Source: Gimesia algae
GTDB lineage: Bacteria; Planctomycetota; Planctomycetia; Planctomycetales; Planctomycetaceae
DNA length: 64,000 nt
Reading direction: 5' to 3'
Assembly (NCBI RefSeq): GCF_007746795.1
Contig: NZ_CP036343.1
Coordinates: forward strand, 3,714,369-3,778,368
In this document: in pieces, positions 55,480 through 64,000 of the stretch
How positions within the stretch are numbered: position 1 is the stretch's first letter
How the letters are laid out: the number at the start of each line of letters is the position of its first letter
The notes under the pieces: generated by a model
What the model saw: only the letters and a program-made list of their open reading frames with translations
Told to the model about the DNA's origin: nothing
The model's database searches: none
Position numbers and translations under genes: made by a program

Positions 55480-56067
55480 GTGCGAATTATTGCAGGCAAG
55501 TATCGTCGTCGGAAACTGCATTCGAATCCCGGACAGACCACTCGACCCATTACTGACTTTGTCAAAGAAGTCCTCTTCGAATGGCTGGGCGATACCGTGA
55601 AAGACAAACGCGTGGCCGATATCTATTCAGGAACAGGCTCCCTCGGCCTGGAAGCACTCAGCAGAGGGGCATCCAGCGTCGTCTTCATCGAACAGGACCA
55701 CAAAGCCCACGAACTGCTCAAACGCAATGTGGAAAGCATCGGAGCGGGAGATACTACACTCTGCTGGAAAACCAATGCATTGCTCTCTTCTTTTCGGCCC
55801 AAAAATGTTCCGGACTTTGTGCCTTTCAGCCTGATCTTTTTAGACCCGCCTTACAAAATGATTGATGACCTCAAGCCAGGCTCGCGTCTGTATGTCTCCA
55901 TGGAACGTATGTCGAAGGAGAATGTCTCCTCCGCCGATTGCCATCTTCTTCTCAGGACACCCCGGGATGCCGAATTCCAATGCCCGCCAGTCTGGGAACG
56001 CTACGAACTGCTGCAAAAATCGAGCATGGACATTCACTTCATGAAAAAACGGGAACCGGAATCATGA
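55480..56067 (+). CDS. rsmD: 16S rRNA (guanine966-N2)-methyltransferase
   Basis: 195 residues, starting with GTG. The RsmD start MRIIAGKYRRRKL and the SAM site VADIYSGTGSLGLEAL are followed by the catalytic IFLDPPY. It methylates G966 of 16S rRNA during 30S assembly. Its stop overlaps the next gene's ATG as ATGA, so the two are co-transcribed. Confidence 0.94.
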   Translation: MRIIAGKYRRRKLHSNPGQTTRPITDFVKEVLFEWLGDTVKDKRVADIYSGTGSLGLEALSRGASSVVFIEQDHKAHELLKRNVESIGAGDTTLCWKTNALLSSFRPKNVPDFVPFSLIFLDPPYKMIDDLKPGSRLYVSMERMSKENVSSADCHLLLRTPRDAEFQCPPVWERYELLQKSSMDIHFMKKREPES

Positions 56068-56951
56068 TACGTTCTGTGGGGTGCAGCCTGCTGTTTTTGA
56101 TCATCAGCCTGTTTTCAGAACTTGCCGGTCAGGCCGCCTTTCCAGAAGAACCCGTGGATCCCCCTTTTAAAACCTCTGCCAATATCCCGTATGATGCAAA
56201 CATCATTATTGGAAAGCATTTTAAGAGCCTCGACATTTATGCCCCTCCCTCCGGCAAGAATCACCCTGTGGTGATCTGGGTGCACGGCGGTGCCTGGAAA
56301 ATTGGTGACAAGCGTGGTGTCGACAGCAAACCGTCTGCCTTCACACAGCGGGGCTACCTGCTGGTCAGCATCAATTATCGACTTCATCCCCAGGCATCTT
56401 ATGATCAACAGGCAGAAGACATCGCTCAGGCGATTCACTGGATTCACGCGCACGCCACCGAGTACGGCGGCGATCCCGATGAACTCTTTCTGATGGGCCA
56501 TTCTGCAGGCGCGCATCTGGTCGCGCTGGTCTCCACAAACCCCGTGTATCTCAAACAGCAGTCACTCTCTCTGAAATCAATCAAGGGGACGATTCTGCTT
56601 GATGGTGCCGGCTATGATATTGCAGAGCACATGACGACCACCGGCCCGACCGCCCGGAAGATGTATTCAGCTGTTTTCAGCGATGATCCCCAAATCTGGA
56701 AAGCAGCCTCTCCCGTGACTTACGTCCGCAAAAATCAGTCGATCCCCCCCTTTCTGATCCTGCATGTGGCCCGCAGAGCAGATTCGCGAAAACAGTCAGA
56801 AGCATTCGCCAGGATACTGCAGGAAAACAAGATTAAGGCGGAAGTCATTGCCGCACCTGGCAAAACACATCTCACGATCAATCGGGAAATCGGGCTGCCT
56901 GACGATTTGCCTACTCAGAAAATATTCGGTTTTCTGAATCAGCACAAGTAA
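56064..56951 (+). CDS. Secreted alpha/beta-hydrolase (carboxylesterase, HSL-like)
   Basis: 295 residues with a signal peptide ending near GQAAF. The oxyanion HGGAW motif is VIWVHGGAWKIGD, the nucleophile is in LMGHSAGAHLVAL, and the His is in GKTHLTIN. This is the BD-FAE/hormone-sensitive lipase-like esterase group, which includes feruloyl and acetyl esterases. The ATG overlaps the rsmD stop by 4 bases. Co-transcription with rsmD appears coincidental in function. Confidence 0.88.
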   Translation: MIRSVGCSLLFLIISLFSELAGQAAFPEEPVDPPFKTSANIPYDANIIIGKHFKSLDIYAPPSGKNHPVVIWVHGGAWKIGDKRGVDSKPSAFTQRGYLLVSINYRLHPQASYDQQAEDIAQAIHWIHAHATEYGGDPDELFLMGHSAGAHLVALVSTNPVYLKQQSLSLKSIKGTILLDGAGYDIAEHMTTTGPTARKMYSAVFSDDPQIWKAASPVTYVRKNQSIPPFLILHVARRADSRKQSEAFARILQENKIKAEVIAAPGKTHLTINREIGLPDDLPTQKIFGFLNQHK

Positions 56952-56976
56952 GTCACTCGCAGACCGCTGATGCCAC

Positions 56977-59847
56977 TCAGGTCTCCAGAGACCGTTCCGA
57001 CTGCGACCTCTTGATTGCATGCGACAGATGAGGTTTTGTTTCTTTGCCATCCTGCAGCAATGGCACACTCTCAGCCAGCTCCCGCTCTTTTTTCAACGAA
57101 GAGACGATTAAAGACCCGAGAGGCCCTGCCAGTAATGCCGGGAGAAAAATGATGTCCGCGAGTAACGCAGCAGTAATCAACGCACACATCAGAACCCCGA
57201 ATCGACTTACCAGCAGCAGTTCAGCCGGATACAGCATTGCCAGGCTGATACCAACGGCGGCGCTGGTCTGCCACATCGCAGGACCACAATGGCCAAGCGC
57301 TGCAGCGACTGCTTCGCTTTTTGTCTTTCCTTCCCTGATGCCGATCTTGAACCAGGTTAACAGATGCAGCGTACCATCCACGGCAATCCCTAACGCCACC
57401 GAGGCAGTAATCATCGTGCCAATATCCACAGAGATCCGCATCCAGGACAACAGACCAAAGATCACGCCAATGGGCATCAGGTTCGGCAGCATGGTAATCA
57501 GGCCGGCCAGTGTGCTGCGCAGCAGGATCATCATCACAATCGCAATCACGGCAAACGCCAGACCAAAACTTTTGATCAGACTTTCCAGAACTGCCTGTTG
57601 AGTTCTTAAAAACAGGGGAATTGTGCCTGTCACCAGATGCGTCGTGCCAGCGTGATCACGCAGCACGGACTGTGTCGCCTGATTCAATTCGCTTGTCAGA
57701 ACACCGTAATCCAGGTCGGACATAATTGCCACCTGTGCGGTGATACGCCACAATTCATCCCCTTTTTCCACAACCACAGAACGGGTCCCGTAGTCCGTTT
57801 CCTGCTCCATTTCAACTGTTTTATCAGCGACATACAGAAACGATTTGACCGTTCCGTCTTCCAAAGACTCCTTCACACGGCGTTCTGTTTCATTGACGCG
57901 TTTCGCATTGCGGAGCTTCTGAAAGGTACTGGCATCAGGTGGTAAAGGTTCGGAGACCGGCCGAAAATCGGCCAGAGAAATCGAACCACTGATTTCAGGG
58001 TGTTCGGCGATTTTGTGTTCGATCTGGCGGACCAGTTCCACCCGTTCGACGAAATTCATGTTTTTCTGGGCCGCTTCATCAAAGCAGATCACAGTATCAA
58101 CGGGCGTAATTCCCGACAGGTTTTCTTCCAGGAACAGGTAGTCCTGAATCACGCGGGAAGAATCCGGGAAGTAGCGGATGACTTTGGTTTCCGTTCGAAA
58201 CCATTTGAAGCCATAACAGGAAACGACAAAAATGATCAGGCAAGTCACCGAAACCAGCATTTGATGACGAGACAGTATCCGGCCAAACGTATGCCAGTGC
58301 TTGACATCAATCTCAGACGCTTTGGGAGGCTTGGCGGGCCATAACTGTAACAGCGAGGGCAATCCGTATAACACCATCAGCAGTGAAATCACACAGCCAA
58401 TCGACGAATACAGGCCAAAATCCCGTACAGGCGACAGCGGACTGGTCAACAGCGAGGCCAAACCAATTGCTGTCGTCAGGCTGGCCATTACACAGGGGGC
58501 CCGTGCCATTTCAACGGCTTTTGTGACAGCAGTTTTCATATCGACATGCGCAGCATGCTTCCAGTAATTGGCGACGTGGATCGAACCGGATAGCGTCAAC
58601 ACCGTTAACAGGGTCGGCATGACGACCAGCACCATATTCATGGTCCCCCCTGTCAAAGGCACAATTGAGACAGCAACAAATGTGGTGTAGTAAGAGACCA
58701 GCAGCACCAGACAGGCCAGACGCATACTTTTAAGCATCAGGAATGCCAGTGCGATCCCAATCAAACCGGAAAACAGCGTGACGGAACGTCTATGAAACTG
58801 CCAGATTGGATAAGCGGTGTTCCAGGAGGACTCTTTCACCATCCGGTTCAAGGCAGCCCCGGCGACAGGTCGTCCCCCCAGATGCAGACTGTCTTCAGGG
58901 ATCCCGGCTTCGACAGCCGCCTTCTTCACAGCCGCAACTGCGGCGGCATGGTCGGCGTCCCCCGTATCAGACAACTCGACCGCGATGGCAATCGGCGTCC
59001 CCACAGCAAAAAAACAGTCTTTCACCAAAACCGGTTGGGACTCCGAAGTATCATTGCCCCCCGGTTTCTCAGCAGCAGAGGTTCCCGGAATAATTCCAGG
59101 TCGCTTGAGAGAAAGTGCCAGCCCTTTGATCTGCTCTGTCAGTTCAGTGCCAGGCTGCATGCGCGGCCAGATCAGCTGGAAATCATGAGCTGGAATAGCA
59201 GCCACCAGAGCTTGAAAATCTACCTGGTCTTCATCGTCGTCTGGCGCATTCTCCTCTGGTTGCATGCCCTGAGATTCATCAACAATATCCACCCACTCTT
59301 TGAAAGCAGGTTTGACAGTCAAATCCACTCCCAGTTCCTGCTTTGCCTTGGAAATCAGCTCCTGGATCGTCTGTTGCTGTCGTTTGCGGCCTGCTTCGGT
59401 CAATTGCACCTTCAGCATGCCCGTACCAACCAGAACCCCTTTCAGACGCTCCTGTGCTTCGTCCGGTTCGATGTGGTAATCCACCATTTTCTGAATGGCG
59501 TCCTGCGGTGTAAACACTTCCTGAATATACGGGGAGCCACCACGACGGATATTCTCTTCATCTGGTGTACCGAGCAGAACCTGTTTCAAACGGTTCGCGC
59601 GCAAATCTGAAAGTGAACTGCCATCCCAGGAAAGCAGCAGACGGTCTTCAATACCGAAGCTGTTACGATGCCACGACAAAACTTTCGATTGGGGATCATC
59701 TTCGGGCAGCCAGTTCTCGACGTTATTTTCCTGCCGGATCTCACGCAGCACTCCAAAGAGGAGCGGAGTGACGAAGATCATCAAAACAACAACCCACAAT
59801 GACAGACTATGTCCCCATGGATCGCGCTTTTCAAAAAACGAAGCCAT
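56977..59847 (-). CDS. RND/MMPL superfamily exporter
   Basis: 956 residues. Two halves each have an N-terminal membrane helix, a large periplasmic domain and five more membrane segments. The second half's SSD-type segments are LAGLITMLPNLMPIGVIF and GIAVDGTLHLLTWF. The C-terminus is basic. It probably moves lipids or hydrophobic compounds using the proton gradient. The gene is converging with the esterase gene 25 bp away. The substrate is unknown. Confidence 0.88.
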   Translation of the reverse strand: MASFFEKRDPWGHSLSLWVVVLMIFVTPLLFGVLREIRQENNVENWLPEDDPQSKVLSWHRNSFGIEDRLLLSWDGSSLSDLRANRLKQVLLGTPDEENIRRGGSPYIQEVFTPQDAIQKMVDYHIEPDEAQERLKGVLVGTGMLKVQLTEAGRKRQQQTIQELISKAKQELGVDLTVKPAFKEWVDIVDESQGMQPEENAPDDDEDQVDFQALVAAIPAHDFQLIWPRMQPGTELTEQIKGLALSLKRPGIIPGTSAAEKPGGNDTSESQPVLVKDCFFAVGTPIAIAVELSDTGDADHAAAVAAVKKAAVEAGIPEDSLHLGGRPVAGAALNRMVKESSWNTAYPIWQFHRRSVTLFSGLIGIALAFLMLKSMRLACLVLLVSYYTTFVAVSIVPLTGGTMNMVLVVMPTLLTVLTLSGSIHVANYWKHAAHVDMKTAVTKAVEMARAPCVMASLTTAIGLASLLTSPLSPVRDFGLYSSIGCVISLLMVLYGLPSLLQLWPAKPPKASEIDVKHWHTFGRILSRHQMLVSVTCLIIFVVSCYGFKWFRTETKVIRYFPDSSRVIQDYLFLEENLSGITPVDTVICFDEAAQKNMNFVERVELVRQIEHKIAEHPEISGSISLADFRPVSEPLPPDASTFQKLRNAKRVNETERRVKESLEDGTVKSFLYVADKTVEMEQETDYGTRSVVVEKGDELWRITAQVAIMSDLDYGVLTSELNQATQSVLRDHAGTTHLVTGTIPLFLRTQQAVLESLIKSFGLAFAVIAIVMMILLRSTLAGLITMLPNLMPIGVIFGLLSWMRISVDIGTMITASVALGIAVDGTLHLLTWFKIGIREGKTKSEAVAAALGHCGPAMWQTSAAVGISLAMLYPAELLLVSRFGVLMCALITAALLADIIFLPALLAGPLGSLIVSSLKKERELAESVPLLQDGKETKPHLSHAIKRSQSERSLET

Positions 59848-60268
59848 TAATTAATCCAATAGCCACAGAGGCTTTATCTAATCTATGAATTTCAGCCCAG
59901 AAAGGCGGGAATTAAAATTCGAATCGAATATTGTTTGTTCCAAAACTGGTTTCAATTGCATCCAACTTGAAACGGATTCCGAAAATGACCGGTGGTTTTC
60001 CAAATCAGATCTCTTGAATTGTCACTGTTTCGCAAAATGAATCAATCTCGAATACACAAAAAAAAAGAATTGCCCGCTTCGAATGCGGAAGCAAATCGTT
60101 TTTTACGATCGCCTCGTCTTGGTATTTTTCGTCGTCGTATCGGGTTGAACCTGTCGCAACACAAACCACATTTTTGATTGTGATAAGGATCATGCTAATA
60201 ATAGCAGTTTTGCGAAATATAGCAGCAGGAATATCACTGTCCGTGCCCTGATCTCACGCAAAATATGT
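59848..60268. other. Gene-free spacer upstream of the RND gene
   Basis: About 420 bp between the RND start and the terminator of the MBL gene. Frames here are random-looking; 60005-60193 could be read but lacks support. Confidence 0.5.
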
Positions 60269-60295
60269 AAAAAAAAGCGGCTCAAAGGCCGCTTT
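60269..60295 (-). terminator. Rho-independent terminator of the MBL-fold gene
   Basis: On the minus strand, AAAGCGGC pairs with GCCGCTTT and is followed by T. It lies about 80 bp past the stop at 60379. Confidence 0.85.
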
Positions 60296-60378
60296 AGACA
60301 AACTGTTCATCAATGGGACGCAGAAAAACTGACGAAAACCAGCTTGAAAATGAACAGAAAGACACATGCCTGAGACGG

Positions 60379-61179
60379 TTATTCTGCGGTTTCGGGGTCG
60401 AATCCCTTCAAAAGTTCCTCGTCCCACTCATCCTGTAACGGCCAGTCGACGGCACAGGTTCCAAAGTCGGCCATATGCAGATATGTATTCAGGCGATCAA
60501 TGGTCGACTGTAACAGTTCCCGCTTGTTTTGGAAAATCGGGCCGTGGCTGGGAAGCAGCCACCTGGCGTCACAGTCGCGAATCCGTTCCAGTGACTTGAT
60601 AAAATCAGGAATATCAGACCCATGATGGGCATCGATGTGGCCCACACACCCGTCGCGGTAGATGTTATCTCCCGAAAACAGCAGCTCGCCAAATCGAAAT
60701 GCCAGCTGACCATCGGTGTGACCAGGGGTGTGCCAGACTTCCAGCTTTACATCTCCCCCCAGGTCGATCACATCTCCCTCGTTCACTTCCAGATCAATTT
60801 GACAGGCGGGCATATCAATGGAAATCCCCTGCGCACTGATTTCCGCATAAGTACTGATGCGGTCTCCTACTTCCAGTAAGCGCGCTGCACTGGGATGTGC
60901 CACGACCTGCGCTGATGGCAGCAACTCTTTGGCACGGCTCAATCCCTGGATATGGTCGACATCAGCATGCGTGGCAATCAGATATTTGCAGTTAACCAGC
61001 GGAAAATCCATCTGGCGGATCATTTCAATGATTTCCGCAACGGTGTCTTCATACCCGATGTCAATCAGCAGCCATTCATTCTGGTCGTTGAATACGAGAT
61101 AGACACAACATCCCAAACGTTGTCTGGCCTGATAATTGATTTCAATAACGTGTGGAAATACTTCGCGGCGGGGCAGCAT
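60379..61179 (-). CDS. MBL-fold metallo-hydrolase (glyoxalase II-like)
   Basis: 266 residues. The metal motif is [10 protein letters not shown], an HxDxDH variant of HxHxDH (the first ligand pair is H-A-D). [12 protein letters not shown] has the third His, SGDNIYRDG the bridging Asp, and LPSHGPIF the last His. It hydrolyses thioesters or similar substrates. GAGGAG precedes the ATG. It is alone in its operon. Confidence 0.88.
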   Translation of the reverse strand: MLPRREVFPHVIEINYQARQRLGCCVYLVFNDQNEWLLIDIGYEDTVAEIIEMIRQMDFPLVNCKYLIATHADVDHIQGLSRAKELLPSAQVVAHPSAARLLEVGDRISTYAEISAQGISIDMPACQIDLEVNEGDVIDLGGDVKLEVWHTPGHTDGQLAFRFGELLFSGDNIYRDGCVGHIDAHHGSDIPDFIKSLERIRDCDARWLLPSHGPIFQNKRELLQSTIDRLNTYLHMADFGTCAVDWPLQDEWDEELLKGFDPETAE

Positions 61180-61422
61180 ACCCGTAAGCTCCTCGTGGTC
61201 TATACTCAGTGACTGGTTTTATGGATCCAGACAGGAAATGACTGGTTAAGAGATCTCGAGCGGGAAAGCATGCTCAAACGTGAAGTGTTTCAGAGAAGAC
61301 TGCCCCTGTCGAATCTCAGTACGCAGGTCATTCTATGCAGGCTAATTCGCTGAAACAACCATTATCAAAGCCGATGTGGTGGTATTCAGCCCGATTTTCT
61401 AAAGTATTGAGCCCTTCCGCGA

Positions 61423-62802
61423 TCAGCCACCAGCCTGCGGGGAGTCAGACTCAGCAAGCTTCCAGTATTGGGGCAGACCACGTTTCGTCTCAAGCAGGAT
61501 TTCCAGAATGGCCCGCCGGTCTTTTGCACTTAAATGGGCATACTCACTGCTTTGATCCTTGCCCGACAAGACTTCCCACAAACGACGGTAGACCACATCC
61601 AGCACCGGTTGCGGCAGTGCCTCGAACGATTCCGAATAGATCAGGTAACTGCAGGGATATTTAAATAACCGCCGTTTCAGATCAAAATCCCGCAGTGAAC
61701 GCCCGCGACGATCGCGTGGACCTGTCCGTGGAAACTCCGATTCAAATCGGGACGTGCCCCGCACCTGACCTTCCAGTTGCAGTTCGTCGACGAACAGCAT
61801 GTAATCCACCAGTCGATTCGCGGCACTCTCATATCGACGTTTTGTGCTGTCACTCTGAAACGTCGCCTCCCGTTCCAGCATCCGATTCATCACCGTCGCG
61901 TCTCGCTCGGTAATGCGGCCTTCAATCTGTGCCCGGGTAATCAGGTTATGCATTTTGACCTGATGTTCCAATACCATCAGTGACACAATATCGCTGTGAG
62001 GCGTCAGATACGCGCTGGTATCAAACCACTTCTCCAGGTCAACGGTATTCGCCCCCGGTTCACGATTCAGGTTGCGAGAGCTGTCCCCCTGGCGAAAAAT
62101 CAGGTTTCCCATGTGACGCATATCGCCATGTGTGCCTGACACATACCAGCCACCCCACCGCTCAGAAAACGGACTGGAATGATCGCTGCGATAGGTGCCT
62201 TCCCGAAACGCAGGCATCCCGTCTGGCCCCGGATAGACCGACCGCATGATGTGCCCTGGCACTCCCTGTGTCATCGACGAAGCATGACACTGGGTACATT
62301 CAAACGTCTTGCGTACAAATGTGGGATGCGAGGTCTGCGATTGGGACATGGTATAAAACACGGTTCCCAGCTTAGGATCGCTGGCTGAGAGTTCCAGCAC
62401 CGGCCCCCCCTGAACAATGCCCACATACAGATCGTCATTAAAATACAAAGCGCGCGGGGACTGCGGATCGATATGCTTCACCTGCAGGCTCGTTTTCGAG
62501 AATACCAGCGTCTGAGAGGAAACCGGAATCTTCAATGCTTCCAGTACCGCAGGCAGATAGCCGGACCGGTTCTTCCGCTGATATGCAAGTTTGATCTCAC
62601 CTGAATCCAACCGTTTTTGAAAACGGGAAATCAGATTGTCAGGCTCAGCCTTATTGTAGTTGATGGGCGCTTCTTCAAAACTGAGCTGGGCCGAAACGAC
62701 CGCCGGCAGAAGCAACTCACATAACAACAGACCGGCCGCAAAAATTGCCCACTGCTGAATTTTGGAGCCCCGTTTTATTTCTTCACAACGGTACATCGGC
62801 AT
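61423..62802 (-). CDS. Exported protein with a single heme c motif
   Basis: 459 residues with a signal peptide (about residues 17-42, ending VVSAQ). One CxxCH heme c motif is FECTQCHAS, near residue 172. The rest is a mixed alpha/beta protein with an HGDMRHMGNL motif. No other heme motif is present. It may belong to the large planctomycete family of cytochrome-like exported proteins. The function is unknown. Confidence 0.7.
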   Translation of the reverse strand: MPMYRCEEIKRGSKIQQWAIFAAGLLLCELLLPAVVSAQLSFEEAPINYNKAEPDNLISRFQKRLDSGEIKLAYQRKNRSGYLPAVLEALKIPVSSQTLVFSKTSLQVKHIDPQSPRALYFNDDLYVGIVQGGPVLELSASDPKLGTVFYTMSQSQTSHPTFVRKTFECTQCHASSMTQGVPGHIMRSVYPGPDGMPAFREGTYRSDHSSPFSERWGGWYVSGTHGDMRHMGNLIFRQGDSSRNLNREPGANTVDLEKWFDTSAYLTPHSDIVSLMVLEHQVKMHNLITRAQIEGRITERDATVMNRMLEREATFQSDSTKRRYESAANRLVDYMLFVDELQLEGQVRGTSRFESEFPRTGPRDRRGRSLRDFDLKRRLFKYPCSYLIYSESFEALPQPVLDVVYRRLWEVLSGKDQSSEYAHLSAKDRRAILEILLETKRGLPQYWKLAESDSPQAGG

Positions 62803-63060
62803 GCTACCCTGTTTGTTTGAAAGGCGGGAGGCTCATTCTTGCCGCTGAAACCAGACAACAAAAACAGGCCTGACTCTGGTAGGAATAGTATTATTATCGG
62901 ATAATCACATCCATTTTAATGACCCTCTGAGCTCTGTCAACTCACTTTTCAACAAGATGACACTCCTTAAGACTGTGAAGCATCCGGATAAAATACCGTT
63001 CAGCCAAAACACGAAGTCAGCTAAATAATTCACTACCCAGGCGACCAGGAATAGCCTCTC

Positions 63061-63810
63061 ATGTCTCAACCCCCTCTCCGCATTCAACTTACTCTAACGA
63101 TTATTTTTCTCATCAGCCTGCTGACATTGCCCGCGCAAGTCGAAGCAGCGCCGCCGATTCGAATCCAGATGATCGGTGATTCCACCATGGCAACGTATAA
63201 AAATCCCCCCAAAGATCGTCCTGACATGACTGGCTGGGGCCAGATCTTTGGTGAATACTTTAACGATGATGTCACCATTCTGAACCGCGGTGCCTCCGGC
63301 CGCAGTTCCAGCAGCTTCATCCGGGAAGGGCGCTGGAAAAAAGCGCTCGCGGAAAAACCAGACTACCTCTTTATTCAATTTGGCCACAACGATTGTCCCG
63401 GCAAAGGGGATCGCGAAACTGATCCCGCCACCACATTTCAGCAGTACCTGAACCAGTACATTGACGAAGCAAGGGCTGCAAATATCAAACCGATCCTGGT
63501 CACTCCCATGACCCGCAGGCGGTTTGAAAAGGGACAGATCTGGACCACCCTGCGACCTTATGCCGACGCCATGCTCAAAGTCGGTAAAGAGAAGAAGGTC
63601 CCCGTGATCGATCTACACAAAAAAAGCGTGGCACTGTTCAATCAACTGGGAGACGCAGGCAGCAGCGACTTCAACCCCAGCAAATCCGATCGTACGCACT
63701 TCTCACGCAAAGGGGCACTCGAAATCGCCAGACTCGTTGCGGAAGAAATTCCTACTACGGTTCCCGAATTGAAGCCTTATCTGAAACCATCCAACCCCCA
63801 AAAAAATTGA
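63061..63810 (+). CDS. Rhamnogalacturonan acetylesterase-like SGNH hydrolase
   Basis: 249 residues with a signal peptide ending near VEAAP. SGNH blocks: Ser in MIGDSTMATY, Gly in NRGASGRSSSSF, Asn in QFGHNDCPG, and the Asp-His pair in SDRTHFSRKGA. The order and spacing match rhamnogalacturonan acetylesterases, which remove acetyl groups from pectin. It probably acts outside the cell. Alternative substrates, such as acetylated xylan, are possible. Confidence 0.9.
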   Translation: MSQPPLRIQLTLTIIFLISLLTLPAQVEAAPPIRIQMIGDSTMATYKNPPKDRPDMTGWGQIFGEYFNDDVTILNRGASGRSSSSFIREGRWKKALAEKPDYLFIQFGHNDCPGKGDRETDPATTFQQYLNQYIDEARAANIKPILVTPMTRRRFEKGQIWTTLRPYADAMLKVGKEKKVPVIDLHKKSVALFNQLGDAGSSDFNPSKSDRTHFSRKGALEIARLVAEEIPTTVPELKPYLKPSNPQKN

Positions 63811-63842
63811 GGAGCGAATCGCGCTGTGTATCAGCAGCAATC

Positions 63843-64000
63843 TCACATGAAAGTGCATTTATTGCAGGGAGACACGCTCACACGCGACACGGTGGCTTCT
63901 CTCAGTTTTCGATACTCGGGAGAGTTATAAACTTCCAGTACATGCTGATCATTCACGTTGCCAATCGGATACTCTGCCTGCCCGTCGGCACAGCAATGAG
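63843..64000 (-). CDS. Partial radical SAM/SPASM-domain protein (C-terminus)
   Basis: The last 51 codons of a gene that enters from the right edge. The frame reads HCCADGQAEYPIGNVND, then VLEVYNSPEYRKLRE and a final SPCNKCTFM. CC, CNKC and the Asp-Gly-x-Asn context are the SPASM domain, which holds auxiliary iron-sulfur clusters. The radical SAM core lies outside the window. The gene faces the acetylesterase convergently, 32 bp away. Confidence 0.75.
   Translation of the reverse strand, partial: HCCADGQAEYPIGNVNDQHVLEVYNSPEYRKLREATVSRVSVSPCNKCTFM

Noticed and set aside
58792..59610. A 272-residue open frame on the plus strand
   Set aside because: Antisense to the RND exporter, whose membrane helices and length fit the family. 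The antisense composition is rich in Arg, Ser, Phe and His and looks random.
60400..60430. A TTCGAATC-like T-arm motif suggesting a tRNA
   Set aside because: It is inside the MBL-fold gene and no matching acceptor or anticodon stems can be drawn.

Overview
The window looks like a chromosomal segment of a marine-type planctomycete of the Planctomycetaceae, closest in feel to Gimesia/Planctomyces. This is an inference from gene families and gene order: a dockerin-bearing secreted metalloprotease, a Tat-exported Gfo/Idh/MocA oxidoreductase, DUF1571, ThuA, FG-GAP and SGNH exoproteins, a signal-peptide protein with a single CxxCH, an mraZ outside any division cluster, and an skp-lpxC-lpxA lipid A operon. 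GC looks near 50 %. Nothing in the sequence names the species.

Layout. 1-4404: the 3' part of a secreted dockerin/zincin gene, split by a complete IS66-family element (1398-3888, tnpA-tnpB-tnpC, 8-bp target duplication). 4441-11669: alanine dehydrogenase facing left, nadC, a membrane glycosyltransferase, a small acidic protein and trpB-trpA. 11765-16215: a leftward run of a small membrane protein, a UPF0104 flippase-like protein, a GT2 glycosyltransferase, a beta-CASP nuclease and an ASCH protein. 16294-30460: lipase-like hydrolase, M3 oligopeptidase, nucleotide-sugar dehydrogenase, DUF1802, a nine-repeat FG-GAP protein, TrkH, ThuA, an SGNH hydrolase and a large secreted alpha/beta-hydrolase-like protein whose nucleophile is missing. 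30746-37916: purC, a GH10-like protein without its catalytic glutamates, Bcp peroxiredoxin, and the leftward skp-lpxC-lpxA-Gfo/Idh operon. 38464-46442: surface or secreted proteins, a nucleoside transporter and a Tat oxidoreductase. 47504-53605: mraZ, mutY, a G3E GTPase, a DegT-family aminotransferase, tRNA-Glu, csrA and HU. 54027-64000: a REC-zinc ribbon protein, FHA, rsmD, a carboxylesterase, an RND exporter, an MBL-fold hydrolase, a heme-motif protein, a rhamnogalacturonan acetylesterase-like protein and the end of a radical SAM/SPASM gene.

The most distinctive non-coding signal is a family of five 94-96 bp imperfectly palindromic repeats (11667, 27946, 42270, 46440, 48253) with TAG...CTA-type ends. 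It looks like a miniature inverted-repeat element with TA target duplications. In three cases its terminal TAG supplies the stop codon of the adjacent gene (trpA, the Tat oxidoreductase, mutY). Other items worth follow-up are the mraZ upstream twin palindromes, a perfectly duplicated 26-bp leader in front of csrA, the Asp-to-Glu change at the MutY catalytic position, and the GnnA-like oxidoreductase fused by ATGA overlap to lpxA. I saw no CRISPR array, prophage, toxin-antitoxin pair or defence island. Most of the window is ordinary planctomycete chromosome.
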